Shown: positions 1 through 8,996, counted from the stretch's first letter. The stretch: DNA of 64,000 bases from Pseudomonas sp. CBZ-4 (GCF_000346755.1 NZ_ANNV01000101.1:1-64000), one strand, 5' to 3'. Notes: generated by a model from the sequence alone, not told the origin. A program made the numbers and translations.

Positions 1-8
1 AATTCCAG

Positions 9-43
9 AACCCCTGTTTGCTAACGCAAACAGGGGTTTTGTT
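9..43 (+). terminator. Rho-independent terminator
   Basis: A perfect 11-bp stem (11-21 pairing with 26-36) closes a TAAC loop and is followed by a T-rich tract. It ends a transcript entering from the left of the window and insulates the PBP2 gene that follows. Confidence 0.85.
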
Positions 44-213
44 TTGGGCGGTCGAAAAGCCAGCCAAGCATCGACATGCTTCTTGAGCCTACCGTTGGGG
101 AAATCAATACAAAGTGTTTCTACTTTTTTGCTATGGTGCAGCACATTTTCACAAGGACTGATCTTTCATCCGCAGGATGCGGCGTCGCCCTTCTTCAACG
201 AGATGCTGTAGAA

Positions 214-2106
214 ATGCCTGAAGCCATACCCATCAAAGATCACGAAAAAGAAAACCGCCTGGTCAACAAGCGTCTGCTCGCCTGCGCGCTGTTGGTGATT
301 GGCATCACCTGTGCCCTGGTAGGCCGCATGTACTTCCTGCAGGTCGTACAGTTCGACTACCACTCCACGATTTCTGAAAACAACCGCGTACACGTCCTCC
401 CCATCACGCCGACGCGCGGCCTGATCTATGACCGCAACGGCGTGGTACTGGCCGACAACCGCCCCAGCTACAACCTCACCATCACCCGTGAGCGCACCAC
501 TGATCTCAAGGGTGAGCTGGACGCCATCGTCGATCTGCTGCATCTGCCTGCCGAAGACCGCGCCGTGTTCGACAAAGCGCTGAAGCAGGCACGCCACCCG
601 TTCGTTCCCGTCACCTTGTTCTACGAGTTGACCGAAGAACAGATCGCCGTGTTGGCCGTGAACGAGTTCCGTTTGCCCGGCGTGGACGTCGAGCCGCAAT
701 TCGTTCGCCACTATCCCTTGGGCGCGCACTTCGCCCACTCCATCGGCTACGTTGGCCGGATCAACGAAAAGGAATCCAAGTCCCTCGACTCGGTGGAGTA
801 CCGTGGCACACAGTCCATCGGCAAGACCGGTATCGAGCGTTTCTACGAATCCGAACTCCACGGCCACGTTGGTTACGAGGAAGTCGAGACCAACGCCCAA
901 GGCCGTGTGCTGCGTGTGCTCAAGCACACTGACCCGATCCCCGGCAAAAACATCGTGCTCAGCCTCGACGTCCACCTCCAGGAAGCCGCAGAAGAAGCCT
1001 TGGGCGATCGTCGTGGTTCGGTGGTTGCCCTCGACCCGCAGACCGGCGAAGTACTGGCCATGGTCAGCAAGCCGAGCTTTGACCCGAACATGTTTGTCAC
1101 CGGCATCAGCTTCAAGGAATACGCCGCACTGCACGACTCCATCGACCGACCGCTCTTCAACCGCGTACTGCGCGGGCTCTATGCGCCGGGCTCGACGATC
1201 AAGCCCGAGGTGGCCATCGCCGGCCTCGACAGCGGTGTCGTCACCGCGCAAACCCGCGTGTTCGACCCCGGCTACTACCAACTGCCCGACTTCGACCACA
1301 AGTACCGCAACTGGAACCACAGCGGCGACGGTTGGGTGGACATGGACGCAGCCATCATGCGTTCCAACGACACCTACTTCTACGACCTGGCGCACAAGCT
1401 CGGCATCGATCGCCTGCACGATTACCTGGCCGAATTCGGCCTTGGCCAGAAAGTCTCCCTCGACATGTTCGAAGAATCCGCCGGCCTGATGCCGTCCCAA
1501 TCCTGGAAACGCGCCACCCGCCGCCAACCCTGGTTCCCCGGCGAAACCGTGATCCTCGGCATCGGCCAGGGGTATATGCAGGTCACCCCGCTGCAACTGG
1601 CCCAGGCCACCGCGTTGATTGCCAACAAAGGCGTATGGAATCGCCCGCACCTGGCCAAGACCATCAATGGCGTGGCCCCGGTGGACGAAAACCCGATGCC
1701 CAACGTGGTCCTCAAGGACCCGCGTGACTGGGAGCAGGTCAACCACGGCATGCAACTGGTGATGCACGACCCGCGTGGCATCGCCCGCGCCGCCGCACAA
1801 GGCGCGCAATACCGCATTGCCGGCAAGAGTGGTACGGCACAAGTGGTGGCGATCAAGCAGGGCGAGCGTTACAACCGTAACAAGACCCTGGAGCGCCACC
1901 GCGACAACGCCTTGTTCGTCGGCTTCGCGCCCGCCGAGCACCCTAAAATCGTGATCTCGGTGATGATCGAAAACGGCGAGGCGGGCGGCCGGGTGGCCGG
2001 CCCTGTGGTGCGACAGATCATGGACGCCTGGCTACTCGACCAGGACGGCCACCTGAAGCCTCAATACGCGACGCCGGCCAAAGCGCCCGGCGACCCCCAC
2101 GTCTGA
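214..2106 (+). CDS. mrdA: Penicillin-binding protein 2 (peptidoglycan DD-transpeptidase)
   Basis: Class B PBP of the elongation type, which cross-links peptidoglycan during lateral wall growth from the inner membrane into the periplasm. The 630-residue product has an N-terminal membrane anchor (about residues 20-42), a PBP dimer domain beginning near TPTRGLIYDRNG, and a transpeptidase domain with all three motifs: SxxK at S327-K330 (GSTIKP), SxN at S384-N385 (SND) and KSGTA at K538. Length and motif spacing match PBP2. The reading frame is open back to 76, but the ATG at 214 gives the usual PBP2 N-terminus; the extra 46 residues look unlike this family. No rodA, mltB or rlpA neighbours are present, so this is probably the second PBP2 copy (an mrdA-II type gene) known in some pseudomonads rather than the rod-operon copy. 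Confidence 0.9.
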   Translation: MPEAIPIKDHEKENRLVNKRLLACALLVIGITCALVGRMYFLQVVQFDYHSTISENNRVHVLPITPTRGLIYDRNGVVLADNRPSYNLTITRERTTDLKGELDAIVDLLHLPAEDRAVFDKALKQARHPFVPVTLFYELTEEQIAVLAVNEFRLPGVDVEPQFVRHYPLGAHFAHSIGYVGRINEKESKSLDSVEYRGTQSIGKTGIERFYESELHGHVGYEEVETNAQGRVLRVLKHTDPIPGKNIVLSLDVHLQEAAEEALGDRRGSVVALDPQTGEVLAMVSKPSFDPNMFVTGISFKEYAALHDSIDRPLFNRVLRGLYAPGSTIKPEVAIAGLDSGVVTAQTRVFDPGYYQLPDFDHKYRNWNHSGDGWVDMDAAIMRSNDTYFYDLAHKLGIDRLHDYLAEFGLGQKVSLDMFEESAGLMPSQSWKRATRRQPWFPGETVILGIGQGYMQVTPLQLAQATALIANKGVWNRPHLAKTINGVAPVDENPMPNVVLKDPRDWEQVNHGMQLVMHDPRGIARAAAQGAQYRIAGKSGTAQVVAIKQGERYNRNKTLERHRDNALFVGFAPAEHPKIVISVMIENGEAGGRVAGPVVRQIMDAWLLDQDGHLKPQYATPAKAPGDPHV

Positions 2107-2107
2107 C

Positions 2108-2509
2108 TCACGCCTTCCATTCGGCCCACTGCTCCACGTCCTCATGTGCCAGCCATGGCACATCGTGGGCGGTCCAGATGTGCGAAGTGGGGCGCATGCC
2201 TGGGTCATCATCCAACGTCACCACCCGCACAATCACATGGGGCTGATGCCCACGCTCCGCCATCAGGTGTGATCCACAACGCTTGCAGAAATGCCTGAAC
2301 TTGCCCGGTGAAGATTCATACGACGATAACAGCGCCTCGCCCTGGGTCCAGCGGAAGTGCTCGCGCATCACACCGGCAGTCGCAACGAACGCCGCCGCGT
2401 GGACCTTGCGACAGCTTTGGCAATGGCAGTGGCTGATGGGCATATCCAGGCCGTCCACCTGATACTGCACGGCCTTGCAGGCACAACTTCCATGGAGCTG
2501 TTGAGTCAT
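2108..2509 (-). CDS. Gfa-like (GFA/CENP-V domain) zinc-binding protein
   Basis: Small 133-residue protein of the glutathione-dependent formaldehyde-activating (GFA) family. The zinc-binding cysteine pattern is intact: GSCACKAV near residue 8, CHCQSC near residue 28 and CKRCGSHL near residue 95. Family members bind zinc and are often called glutathione-dependent formaldehyde-activating enzymes, but few have a proven reaction, so the substrate is unknown here. It is convergent with the PBP2 gene, with one base between the stops. The ATG at 2509 begins MTQQLHGSC, a normal family start. Confidence 0.8.
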   Translation of the reverse strand: MTQQLHGSCACKAVQYQVDGLDMPISHCHCQSCRKVHAAAFVATAGVMREHFRWTQGEALLSSYESSPGKFRHFCKRCGSHLMAERGHQPHVIVRVVTLDDDPGMRPTSHIWTAHDVPWLAHEDVEQWAEWKA

Positions 2510-2610
2510 GGTGCTTCACCTCAAAGGGGAGGGGAGCAATCTACCGTTCGCCGCCGCGCTGCGCATCACAAGTGATACAAATCATTGCCCTTATTCCGGC
2601 ATTGGTCTAA

Positions 2611-2631
2611 ATTGCGAAGCGTTCTCATTCG
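2611..2631. promoter_or_regulatory. Candidate Fur box upstream of sigma factor gene
   Basis: The minus strand reads GAATGAGAACGCTTCGCAAT, which resembles Pseudomonas Fur-binding sites. It lies about 15 bp before the sigma ATG at 2646, as expected for iron repression of a fecI-type gene. Assigned by eye only. Confidence 0.5.
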
Positions 2632-2645
2632 CGCACAATATCATT

Positions 2646-3176
2646 ATGCCTTCGTCTGCTGTGCCTCATTCCCCTCACGAACCGGTTGGCCAACTCTACG
2701 GTGACCACCACCGCTGGTTGGTCAGCTGGCTGCGTGCGCGCCTGGGTTGTTCCCAGCAGGCCGCCGATCTGGCGCAAGATACTTTTATCCGTTTGTTGCT
2801 GGCGGAGCGCAGCCAACCTTTGGTCGCTGAGTTGAAAGAGCCGCGGCATTTTCTGGTGACGATTGCCAAGCGCGTGATGATCGACAGCTTCCGTCGCAAA
2901 GCCCTTGAGCAGGCTTATCTGCAAGCCTTGGCCGAACAACCGCAGGCCTATGCCATTTCGCCAGAAGAGCGGTTGCTGGTGATCGAAACCCTGCAACGTC
3001 TGGATGCTATGCTCGACGGGCTTGGGTACAAGGTCAAACGCGCCTTCCTGCTCTCGCAGTTGCAGGGAATGCCTTACAAGGAAATCGCCGACGACCTACA
3101 GGTGTCGGTGAGTTCAGTGACCAAATACATTGCCAAGGCCACCGAGCATTGCCTGATCTTCGCCCTGGAGCATTGA
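2646..3176 (+). CDS. ECF sigma factor, FecI type (unit 1)
   Basis: Iron-starvation ECF sigma factor of 176 residues that directs RNA polymerase to the adjacent TonB-receptor promoter. Region 2 contains DLAQDTFIRLL and a following RRKALEQAYL stretch. Region 4 has a helix-turn-helix, PYKEIADDLQVSVSSVTKYI. The frame is open back to 2508, but the added N-terminus is unlike sigma factors, so the ATG at 2646 is preferred although it has no clear Shine-Dalgarno. The gene leads a fecI-fecR-receptor unit and is followed after two bases by the fecR-type gene. Activity should be released when the receptor binds its siderophore and signals through FecR. Confidence 0.88.
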   Translation: MPSSAVPHSPHEPVGQLYGDHHRWLVSWLRARLGCSQQAADLAQDTFIRLLLAERSQPLVAELKEPRHFLVTIAKRVMIDSFRRKALEQAYLQALAEQPQAYAISPEERLLVIETLQRLDAMLDGLGYKVKRAFLLSQLQGMPYKEIADDLQVSVSSVTKYIAKATEHCLIFALEH

Positions 3177-3178
3177 CG

Positions 3179-4129
3179 GTGGCCCGTGATCCGCAACATC
3201 AGGCTCTCAGCGCGGCCGCGCACTGGGTCGCCCGTTTGGCCGCCGACCCCGGCGATCCCCAGTTACACGTGGCTTGGCTCACCTGGCGCGACGAAAGCGC
3301 GCTGAACCAATGGGCCTGGCAGCGCGTAGAAGCCCTTCGCAGCCAGCTCCAATGCCTGCCGGGTGCAGTCGCCGTCAACGTGCTGGACGTCGCCGCCGAC
3401 CAATCCCTGCAACTGCTACGCCGCGCATTGCTCAAGGGCGTGGTGATCGGTACGGGTGTAAGCGCCATCGGTTGGTCCGGCTATCGACAGGCACCGCAAT
3501 GGATGGCGGATCAACGCACGAGCACGGGCGAGCGCCACAGCCTGCGCCTGGATGATGGCAGCCAATTGTCCCTCAATACCGCCAGTGCGGTGGATATCCA
3601 CTACACAGCCGAACACCGCTTGGTGATTTTGCGTGCCGGAGAAATCCTCGTGGAAACGGCTCCCGACCCCCGGCCATTTCTAGTGCGTAGCGCCCACGGT
3701 GAAATGCGCGCGCTGGGCACGCGCTTTGACGTGCGCCAGTTCGACGACTTCACGGCGATGAGCGTATTGCAACACGCTGTGGCGGTGCGTCTGGGCGTCG
3801 ATCCTGCGGAAACGGTAGTCACCGCCGGCCAGACCGTCACTTTCGATGCCCTGCGCATGCTCGCCCTGCGGCCGAACGACCCCGGCGCAGGCGCCTGGGC
3901 GCAGGGGCGGCTGATCGTCGACCATTGGCGGCTGGACCGCCTGGTGGCCGAGTTGGCACGCTACCGCCAGGGCTACCTGGGGTGCGCCACGGAAATCGCC
4001 CACCTGCCGGTATCCGGTGCGTACTCCCTGGACGATATCGACCTGACCCTCAACGCCTTGACCCACGCGCTACCGGTGCGCCTCGTTTCACGTACCCGCT
4101 ACTGGACGACGTTGGCCCCGCGCGCCTGA
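3179..4129 (+). CDS. FecR-type anti-sigma regulator (unit 1)
   Basis: Inner-membrane regulator of 316 residues that holds the preceding sigma factor and receives the signal from the receptor's periplasmic signalling domain. The N-terminal cytoplasmic domain carries the tryptophans typical of FecR (HWVARL, AWLTW, QWAWQRV). A twin-arginine pair (R81-R82, LLRRALLK) precedes one membrane segment (about 86-102). The FecR core follows (STGERHSLRLDDGSQLSLNT), and the C-terminal domain contains LPVSGAYSLDDIDLTLNAL. The GTG at 3179 is chosen because it lies just after the sigma stop; an ATG at 3149 would overlap by 28 bp. Translational coupling is likely. Confidence 0.85.
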   Translation: MARDPQHQALSAAAHWVARLAADPGDPQLHVAWLTWRDESALNQWAWQRVEALRSQLQCLPGAVAVNVLDVAADQSLQLLRRALLKGVVIGTGVSAIGWSGYRQAPQWMADQRTSTGERHSLRLDDGSQLSLNTASAVDIHYTAEHRLVILRAGEILVETAPDPRPFLVRSAHGEMRALGTRFDVRQFDDFTAMSVLQHAVAVRLGVDPAETVVTAGQTVTFDALRMLALRPNDPGAGAWAQGRLIVDHWRLDRLVAELARYRQGYLGCATEIAHLPVSGAYSLDDIDLTLNALTHALPVRLVSRTRYWTTLAPRA

Positions 4130-4228
4130 CATCGAAAATAATTCTCAACTTCCGTTGTCGATTTGCCGCCCCTCGTTCGACTCCTCCTGCAAACCCCCTT
4201 CATTCGTTCCGAACCATCAGGAGTCAAC

Positions 4229-6727
4229 ATGCGCGCAGGGCAAACCTCAGTCGCCAATCAACCGCCTCGGTCATTTCGCAAAAAGCCCTTGCAGGTCGCG
4301 TTGTTTGGCGTGTCGCTGATGGTGCAGGCCGGGCTGCTGGCCCCCTTGTTGGCAAGCGGCTCCAATGCAATGGCGGCCAGCCAGCAGCAGGCGTTCGCCA
4401 TTGCCCCTGGCCCCCTGGGTGGGGTGTTGAGCCGCTTTGCCAGCGATGCAGGCGTGGTGCTGTCCTTCGATTCGGGCCTCACTGCCGGCAGGCAAAGCGC
4501 AGGCCTGCAGGGCACGTATAGCGTCGAACAAGGTTTTGCCCGCCTGCTGGCCGGCAGCAACCTGGCTATCGCCGCCAACAGTGATGGCAGTTACCGCTTG
4601 GCGCCCCAGGCCAGTGGCGGTGCCTTGACCCTCGGTGCCACCAGTATCAACGCCCAAGGTTTAGGTCTGACCACCGAGAGCACAGGTTCCTACACCACCG
4701 GAGCGACCAGTACCGCGACAAAGTTACCTCTGTCCCTGCGCGAAACGCCGCAGTCGGTCAGCGTGGTCACCCGCCAACTGATGGATGACCAGCACCTGTC
4801 CACCCTCAGCGAGGTGCTGACCTTCACCCCCGGCATCAGCAGCAACCATCGTGACAGCGAGCGCTACTCCTTCTACTCGCGCGGCTTCGAGATCCAGAAC
4901 TTCCAGTACGACGGCATCCCGTCGCAAATCGCCAACGAATCCCAGCAATATATCGGCCCGCTTTCCGACATGGCCCTCTACGACCGGGTCGAAGTCGTAC
5001 GCGGTGCTACCGGTTTGATGAGCGGCGCAGGCACGCCGTCCGCCACCATCAACCTCGTGCGCAAGCGCCCGACCAAAGACTTCCAGGCCCACCTCTCGGG
5101 GGAAGCCGGCGCGTGGGACCGTTACCGTTCCGAAGTCGATGTGTCCGGCCCGCTGACGGAAACCGGTAATGTGCGCGGGCGATTTGTCGCGGCGTACCAG
5201 CAGCAGAAATCCTTCGTGGACTGGTACAAGCAAGACAAGCGCGTCATGTATGGCGCGCTCGATATCGACCTGAATGACGCCACCACCCTGCGCACCAGCC
5301 TGGACTACCAGAACAACGACGCCACCGGCACCAGCTACGGCCATATTCCGCTGTTCTACAACAATGGCCGCCAGACCAATTTTTCCCGTTCCTTCAACCC
5401 GGCTACACGTTCCAGTTACATGGACAACACCAGCTACACCTTCACCACGATGCTGGACCATAAACTCGACAACGACTGGAGCCTGAAGACCGCCTACAGC
5501 CATCAGTATTCCTACCGCAAAGGGCAGGGCGCTTCCGCCAGTGGCGGCTACCCGGACCCGGTCACCGGCCAAGGTGCCGGGGCATTCATCTACCGTCTCG
5601 ACAGCTACCAGACCCAGGACATGCTGGATGTGTATGCCAATGGCCCGTTCCAGTTGGGTGGCCGTGAGCACGAGTTGGTAGTGGGTGCGAGCACGTCGCG
5701 CACCCACCTGAACTTTCCCAACTACAGCAGCACCCTGGCCGGCCAAGACAATGACTATGGCGATGTGGACAACATCTTCACCTGGGATGGCCGCCAGTAT
5801 GGGCGCCGTTCCTACAACGAAGTCGGGGGCGCAGTGACCACCCTGCAACAGACCGGCGTGTATGGCGCGCTGCGTTTGAAACCGATCGACCCGCTGACCC
5901 TCATTCTCGGCACCCGTGTCAGTTGGTGGAAGCAACTCGATGAGGTGACGCAATACGCGCCCTACTTGAAAAACACCGACAAAACCAAGAAGACCGGCGT
6001 CGTGACGCCTTACGCGGGCATCATCTACGACCTGAACGACACCTATTCGGTCTACGCCAGCTACACCAGCATCTTCCTGCCGCAAACGTTCTACAAGACC
6101 GCCAGCGGCGGCTCGCTCGCGCCGCTTGAAGGGGACAACTACGAGATCGGCCTCAAGGGCGAATTCTTCGACGGTGCGCTGAACGCGAGCGTCGCCCTGT
6201 TCGACATCGAACAAAAGAACACCGCCGCCGATTCGGGCAACGATGCCACTGGCAAAACGGTGTACAAGGCCATCGCCGGCACGACCACACGCGGCGTCGA
6301 GACCGAGATTTCCGGCGAAGTCGCTGCAGGCTGGAACGTATTCGGCGGCTACACCTACCGCGAATCCCACGCCAAGGACGGCGAACGCGTACAGGTCAAC
6401 CAGCCGATCAACCTGTTCAAGCTTGGCACCACCTACCGCCTGCCGGGCGCTCTGAACCGCCTGACCGTGGGTGGCAATGTCACCTGGCAAAGCGAGATGT
6501 ACGCCACCACGCAGATCAACTACACCGGGCCGTACTACAAGGCGGTACAGGACCCCTTCGCCGTGGTCGGCCTGCTGGCCAACTATCAGGTGGACGAGCA
6601 CCTGTCCGTAGGGCTGAACGTCAACAACCTGTTCGACAAGAAGTATTACGACGGCATGGGCACGTTCAACTCGGGCTCCTACGGCGAGCCGCGCAATGCG
6701 ATGGTCAACGCCAAATGGAAGTTCTGA
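4229..6727 (+). CDS. TonB-dependent siderophore receptor with signalling domain (unit 1)
   Basis: Outer-membrane ferric-siderophore transporter of 832 residues. In order: an extended signal peptide ending near SNAMAA, an STN signalling domain (about 50-125, QQQAFAIAPGPLGGVLSRFA), a plug (TKLPLSLRETPQSVSVVTRQ, then YDRVEVVRGATGLM), and a 22-strand barrel ending in aromatic KWKF. The plug style is that of the FpvA/PupB/FoxA-like group; the siderophore cannot be named from sequence. ATG 4229 has a good CAGGAG ribosome site, while the upstream open frame to 4163 lacks one. The 100-bp gap after fecR holds an AT-rich patch (GAAAATAATTCTC, about 4134), a plausible target of the cognate sigma. Confidence 0.88.
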   Translation: MRAGQTSVANQPPRSFRKKPLQVALFGVSLMVQAGLLAPLLASGSNAMAASQQQAFAIAPGPLGGVLSRFASDAGVVLSFDSGLTAGRQSAGLQGTYSVEQGFARLLAGSNLAIAANSDGSYRLAPQASGGALTLGATSINAQGLGLTTESTGSYTTGATSTATKLPLSLRETPQSVSVVTRQLMDDQHLSTLSEVLTFTPGISSNHRDSERYSFYSRGFEIQNFQYDGIPSQIANESQQYIGPLSDMALYDRVEVVRGATGLMSGAGTPSATINLVRKRPTKDFQAHLSGEAGAWDRYRSEVDVSGPLTETGNVRGRFVAAYQQQKSFVDWYKQDKRVMYGALDIDLNDATTLRTSLDYQNNDATGTSYGHIPLFYNNGRQTNFSRSFNPATRSSYMDNTSYTFTTMLDHKLDNDWSLKTAYSHQYSYRKGQGASASGGYPDPVTGQGAGAFIYRLDSYQTQDMLDVYANGPFQLGGREHELVVGASTSRTHLNFPNYSSTLAGQDNDYGDVDNIFTWDGRQYGRRSYNEVGGAVTTLQQTGVYGALRLKPIDPLTLILGTRVSWWKQLDEVTQYAPYLKNTDKTKKTGVVTPYAGIIYDLNDTYSVYASYTSIFLPQTFYKTASGGSLAPLEGDNYEIGLKGEFFDGALNASVALFDIEQKNTAADSGNDATGKTVYKAIAGTTTRGVETEISGEVAAGWNVFGGYTYRESHAKDGERVQVNQPINLFKLGTTYRLPGALNRLTVGGNVTWQSEMYATTQINYTGPYYKAVQDPFAVVGLLANYQVDEHLSVGLNVNNLFDKKYYDGMGTFNSGSYGEPRNAMVNAKWKF

Positions 6728-6741
6728 GATAAGTCGCAACA

Positions 6742-6772
6742 CCAATGCGTGGCCGAAAAGGTTGCGCATTGG
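6742..6772. other. Inverted repeat between receptor and SRPBCC gene
   Basis: CCAATGCG (6742-6749) pairs with CGCATTGG (6765-6772). There is no T-tract, so it may be an mRNA 3'-end stabiliser or an inefficient terminator. Confidence 0.4.
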
Positions 6773-6807
6773 TTGATGTCGCCTACCTTCAATACAGGAG
6801 GTGACTT

Positions 6808-7275
6808 ATGCACGTATTGGATCGCATAGAACGAAAAGTCCTGCTCAATGCTTCACGTAACCAGGTGTGGGAAGCCCTGACCGACGCCGAGCAGTTCGGC
6901 GACTGGTTTGGTATCGCCCTCAAGGGCAAACGCTTTGTCGTGGGTGAAACCCTTGAGGCGCCGATCACGTATCCCGGTTACGAGCATGTGATCTGGAAGG
7001 CGAGGATCGAACGCATCCTGCCGCAAACGTTGTTCTCTTTCTGGTGGCACCCGTTTGCAGTGGAGGAGGGTGTCGATTACGACAAGGAAACGCCAACCCT
7101 GGTGGAGTTCACCATCGAAGACCGCGCGCCGGGCATCCTGCTGCGGGTGGTTGAATCCGGGTTCGACCACATCCCCGAGGCCCGCCGTCAAAAAGCCTTC
7201 AAGATGAACTCTCGGGGCTGGGACGAGCAAATGGGCAATATCGAAACCTATCTCGGCCAGGCCCGTCGCGCCTGA
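6808..7275 (+). CDS. SRPBCC (AHSA1-like) domain protein
   Basis: A 155-residue START/SRPBCC-fold protein of the activator-of-Hsp90-like group. Features are the opening IERKVLLNASRNQVWEALT, the central GDWFGIALKG, and the terminal helix with GWDEQMGNIETYL. Such proteins form a hydrophobic ligand pocket; relatives are often mislabelled as vanillate demethylase subunits, but no iron-sulfur or flavin motif is present here. Many homologues sit next to an ArsR regulator, which is absent. A strong ribosome site (ACAGGAGGTGAC) supports ATG 6808. The function is unknown. Confidence 0.75.
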   Translation: MHVLDRIERKVLLNASRNQVWEALTDAEQFGDWFGIALKGKRFVVGETLEAPITYPGYEHVIWKARIERILPQTLFSFWWHPFAVEEGVDYDKETPTLVEFTIEDRAPGILLRVVESGFDHIPEARRQKAFKMNSRGWDEQMGNIETYLGQARRA

Positions 7276-7282
7276 GTCAAAC

Positions 7283-7302
7283 GGGCATCACTGCTGATGC
7301 CC
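7283..7302 (+). terminator. Probable terminator hairpin
   Basis: GGGCATCA and TGATGCCC form a perfect 8-bp stem over a CTGC loop just after the SRPBCC stop. The downstream T-tract is weak (GGGGTTTTC). Confidence 0.5.
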
Positions 7303-7385
7303 ACCCTTGGGGTTTTCGGCCTTGGCGGCACGGCTGCGCAACACACCCAATGTTTTAGCGATTGCAATACGCCATAGCCTCCGCA

Positions 7386-7407
7386 GATAATGAGATGAAT
7401 TATCATT
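7386..7407. promoter_or_regulatory. Fur box upstream of sigma factor gene (unit 2)
   Basis: GATAATGAGATGAATTATCA followed by TT gives clear GATAAT/ATTATC half sites, close to the Fur consensus. It ends 17 bp before the GTG start at 7425. Confidence 0.75.
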
Positions 7408-7424
7408 AACGCCTGGCAGCTTGC

Positions 7425-7937
7425 GTGTCCCTACCTACTGATCCCAAAGTCTTGTTGGCTACGCTCTATGACGACAACCATCGCTGGCTGCGCGCGTGGT
7501 TGTACCGTCAATTGAAATGCCCCCAGGATGCGGCGGACCTCACGCAAGACACCTTCATTCGCCTGCTGGACGCGCGCCAGCTCAGCCAGCTCGACGAGCC
7601 CCGCGCGTTCCTGAGCACTGTGGCGCGGCGCTTGCTGTTCAGCTTCTGGCGGCGCAAACGCCTGGAGCAAAGCTACCTCGACAGCCTGGCGCTGTTGCCC
7701 GAGTGCTACACGCCATCCGAAGAAGACCTGGCCGTGGTGCGTGAAGCCCTGGAAAGCATCGACCGCCTGCTCAACGGCCTGCCGGCGCGGGTACGGCAGA
7801 TCTTCATCCTCAGCCGCCTCGAAGGCCTGACCCAGCCGATGATCGCCCAGCAACTGGACGTGTCCCTGGCCACCGTCGAGCGCGACCTGCGCCGCGCGTT
7901 CCTGCATTGCCTGGCCGAATCGGCAGACCTGACATGA
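7425..7937 (+). CDS. ECF sigma factor, FecI type (unit 2)
   Basis: A 170-residue iron-starvation sigma factor. Region 2 contains AADLTQDTFIRLLDA and a following FWRRKRLEQSYLDSL; region 4 contains MIAQQLDVSLATVERDLRRA. The start is GTG at 7425, immediately downstream of the Fur-like box, giving the N-terminus MSLPTDPKVLLATLYDDNHR, which aligns with the other sigma factors in this window. Its TGA overlaps the ATG of the fecR-type gene (ATGA), so the pair is translationally coupled. It should activate the receptor gene at 8997. Confidence 0.88.
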   Translation: MSLPTDPKVLLATLYDDNHRWLRAWLYRQLKCPQDAADLTQDTFIRLLDARQLSQLDEPRAFLSTVARRLLFSFWRRKRLEQSYLDSLALLPECYTPSEEDLAVVREALESIDRLLNGLPARVRQIFILSRLEGLTQPMIAQQLDVSLATVERDLRRAFLHCLAESADLT

Positions 7938-8908
7938 CCCGCCCAGACGTCGACAGCACCACCCGCGCCGCCGTCGATTGGCTGCTGCGCCTGGAGGCGG
8001 CCGGCGAAGACCCGGGCGTGCACCAGGCCTTCGACACCTGGCTGCACGCCAGCCCGCAGCACGCGGAGGCCTGGCAGCGGGTCGGCAGCCTGTTGCAGCA
8101 ACCGATTGCCGATCTGCAGCGCGTCGAAGCCCACAGCCCCGGCCAACTGCGCGCGGCCTCCAAGGCCTTGATGACCCCTGATTCCCCCTCGCGCCGCAGC
8201 GTCCTGCGCAGTGGTTTGGCCCTGCTGGTCTTCGGCGCCAGCGGCGCGGCGATTGTGGAACGCAACCAGCCGCTCAATGGCTTGTGGGCCGACCTGCGTA
8301 CCGGCACCGGCGAGCGCCGGACATTCGAGCTGGCCGACGGCAGCCGCCTGAGCCTCAACGCACGCAGCTCGGTAGACATACAATTCACCGCCCAGCGCCG
8401 CGTGGTGCGCCTGCGCGAAGGCCAGGTGTTTGCTGACGTTGCCGCCGACGCCAATCGCCCGTTCGTAATCACCACCGCCGAGGGCGAGGTCCAGGCCCTG
8501 GGCACGCAGTTCTTGGTCAGTCAGGAGTCTGCCGGCAGCCTGGCGTCGGTGCAGTTGCACAGCGTGCAAATCACCACGGCTGGCGGTAGCCAACGGCGGA
8601 TCGAAGCGGGGCAGGCCGCCTGGTTCAACGCCGGCGCCGTGCGCCCGGTGGCATTGAGCGTGGCCGGGCGCGTGGATTGGCGTGACGGCCGGGTCGATAT
8701 CCGTGACGAACCGCTGGGCCTGCTGATCGATGCACTGCGGCCCTATGGCCGTGGCGTCCTGCGCATCAGCCCGCAAGCGGCGGCGCTGCGCGTGTATGGT
8801 GTTTATCCGTTGGACAATGCCGAGCAAACCCTGCAATCCCTCGCACAAACCTTCCCGCTGCGTATCCGTCGCTACGGCCCGTGGCTGACCCTGATCGACG
8901 TGCAATAA
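7934..8908 (+). CDS. FecR-type anti-sigma regulator (unit 2)
   Basis: A 324-residue membrane regulator pairing with the upstream sigma factor. The N-terminal domain has the FecR tryptophans (VDWLLRL, DTWLHAS, AEAWQRV). A twin-arginine signal-like segment SRRSVLRSGLALLVFGASG (R87-R88) is the only hydrophobic stretch. The FecR domain begins at GTGERRTFELADGSRLSLN, and the C-terminal receptor-contacting domain contains LRVYGVYPLDNAEQTLQSL. ATG 7934 overlaps the sigma stop by four bases. It keeps the sigma inactive until the receptor binds ligand. Confidence 0.87.
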   Translation: MTRPDVDSTTRAAVDWLLRLEAAGEDPGVHQAFDTWLHASPQHAEAWQRVGSLLQQPIADLQRVEAHSPGQLRAASKALMTPDSPSRRSVLRSGLALLVFGASGAAIVERNQPLNGLWADLRTGTGERRTFELADGSRLSLNARSSVDIQFTAQRRVVRLREGQVFADVAADANRPFVITTAEGEVQALGTQFLVSQESAGSLASVQLHSVQITTAGGSQRRIEAGQAAWFNAGAVRPVALSVAGRVDWRDGRVDIRDEPLGLLIDALRPYGRGVLRISPQAAALRVYGVYPLDNAEQTLQSLAQTFPLRIRRYGPWLTLIDVQ

Positions 8909-8951
8909 CGAAAAAAACTCACTCGGCATGAGGGGATCGTGGATCTCGCGA

Positions 8952-8978
8952 GTCAGGGTTAGAGAACGCTAACCTGAC
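8952..8978 (+). promoter_or_regulatory. Leader hairpin before unit 2 receptor
   Basis: GTCAGGGTTAG and CTAACCTGAC pair with one bulged G around a six-base loop, 18 bp before the receptor ATG. There is no T-tract, so it is not a classic terminator. It may be an mRNA-stability or translational control element. Confidence 0.4.
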
Positions 8979-8996
8979 CACGAGTATCCACCCCTT

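Noticed and set aside
166..1941. Long minus-strand open frame opposite the PBP2 gene
   Set aside because: The plus strand encodes all PBP2 motifs; the antisense frame has no recognisable domain.
6808..7275. Vanillate O-demethylase reductase subunit
   Set aside because: Relatives are sometimes labelled this way, but the protein lacks flavin and iron-sulfur motifs and is an SRPBCC fold.
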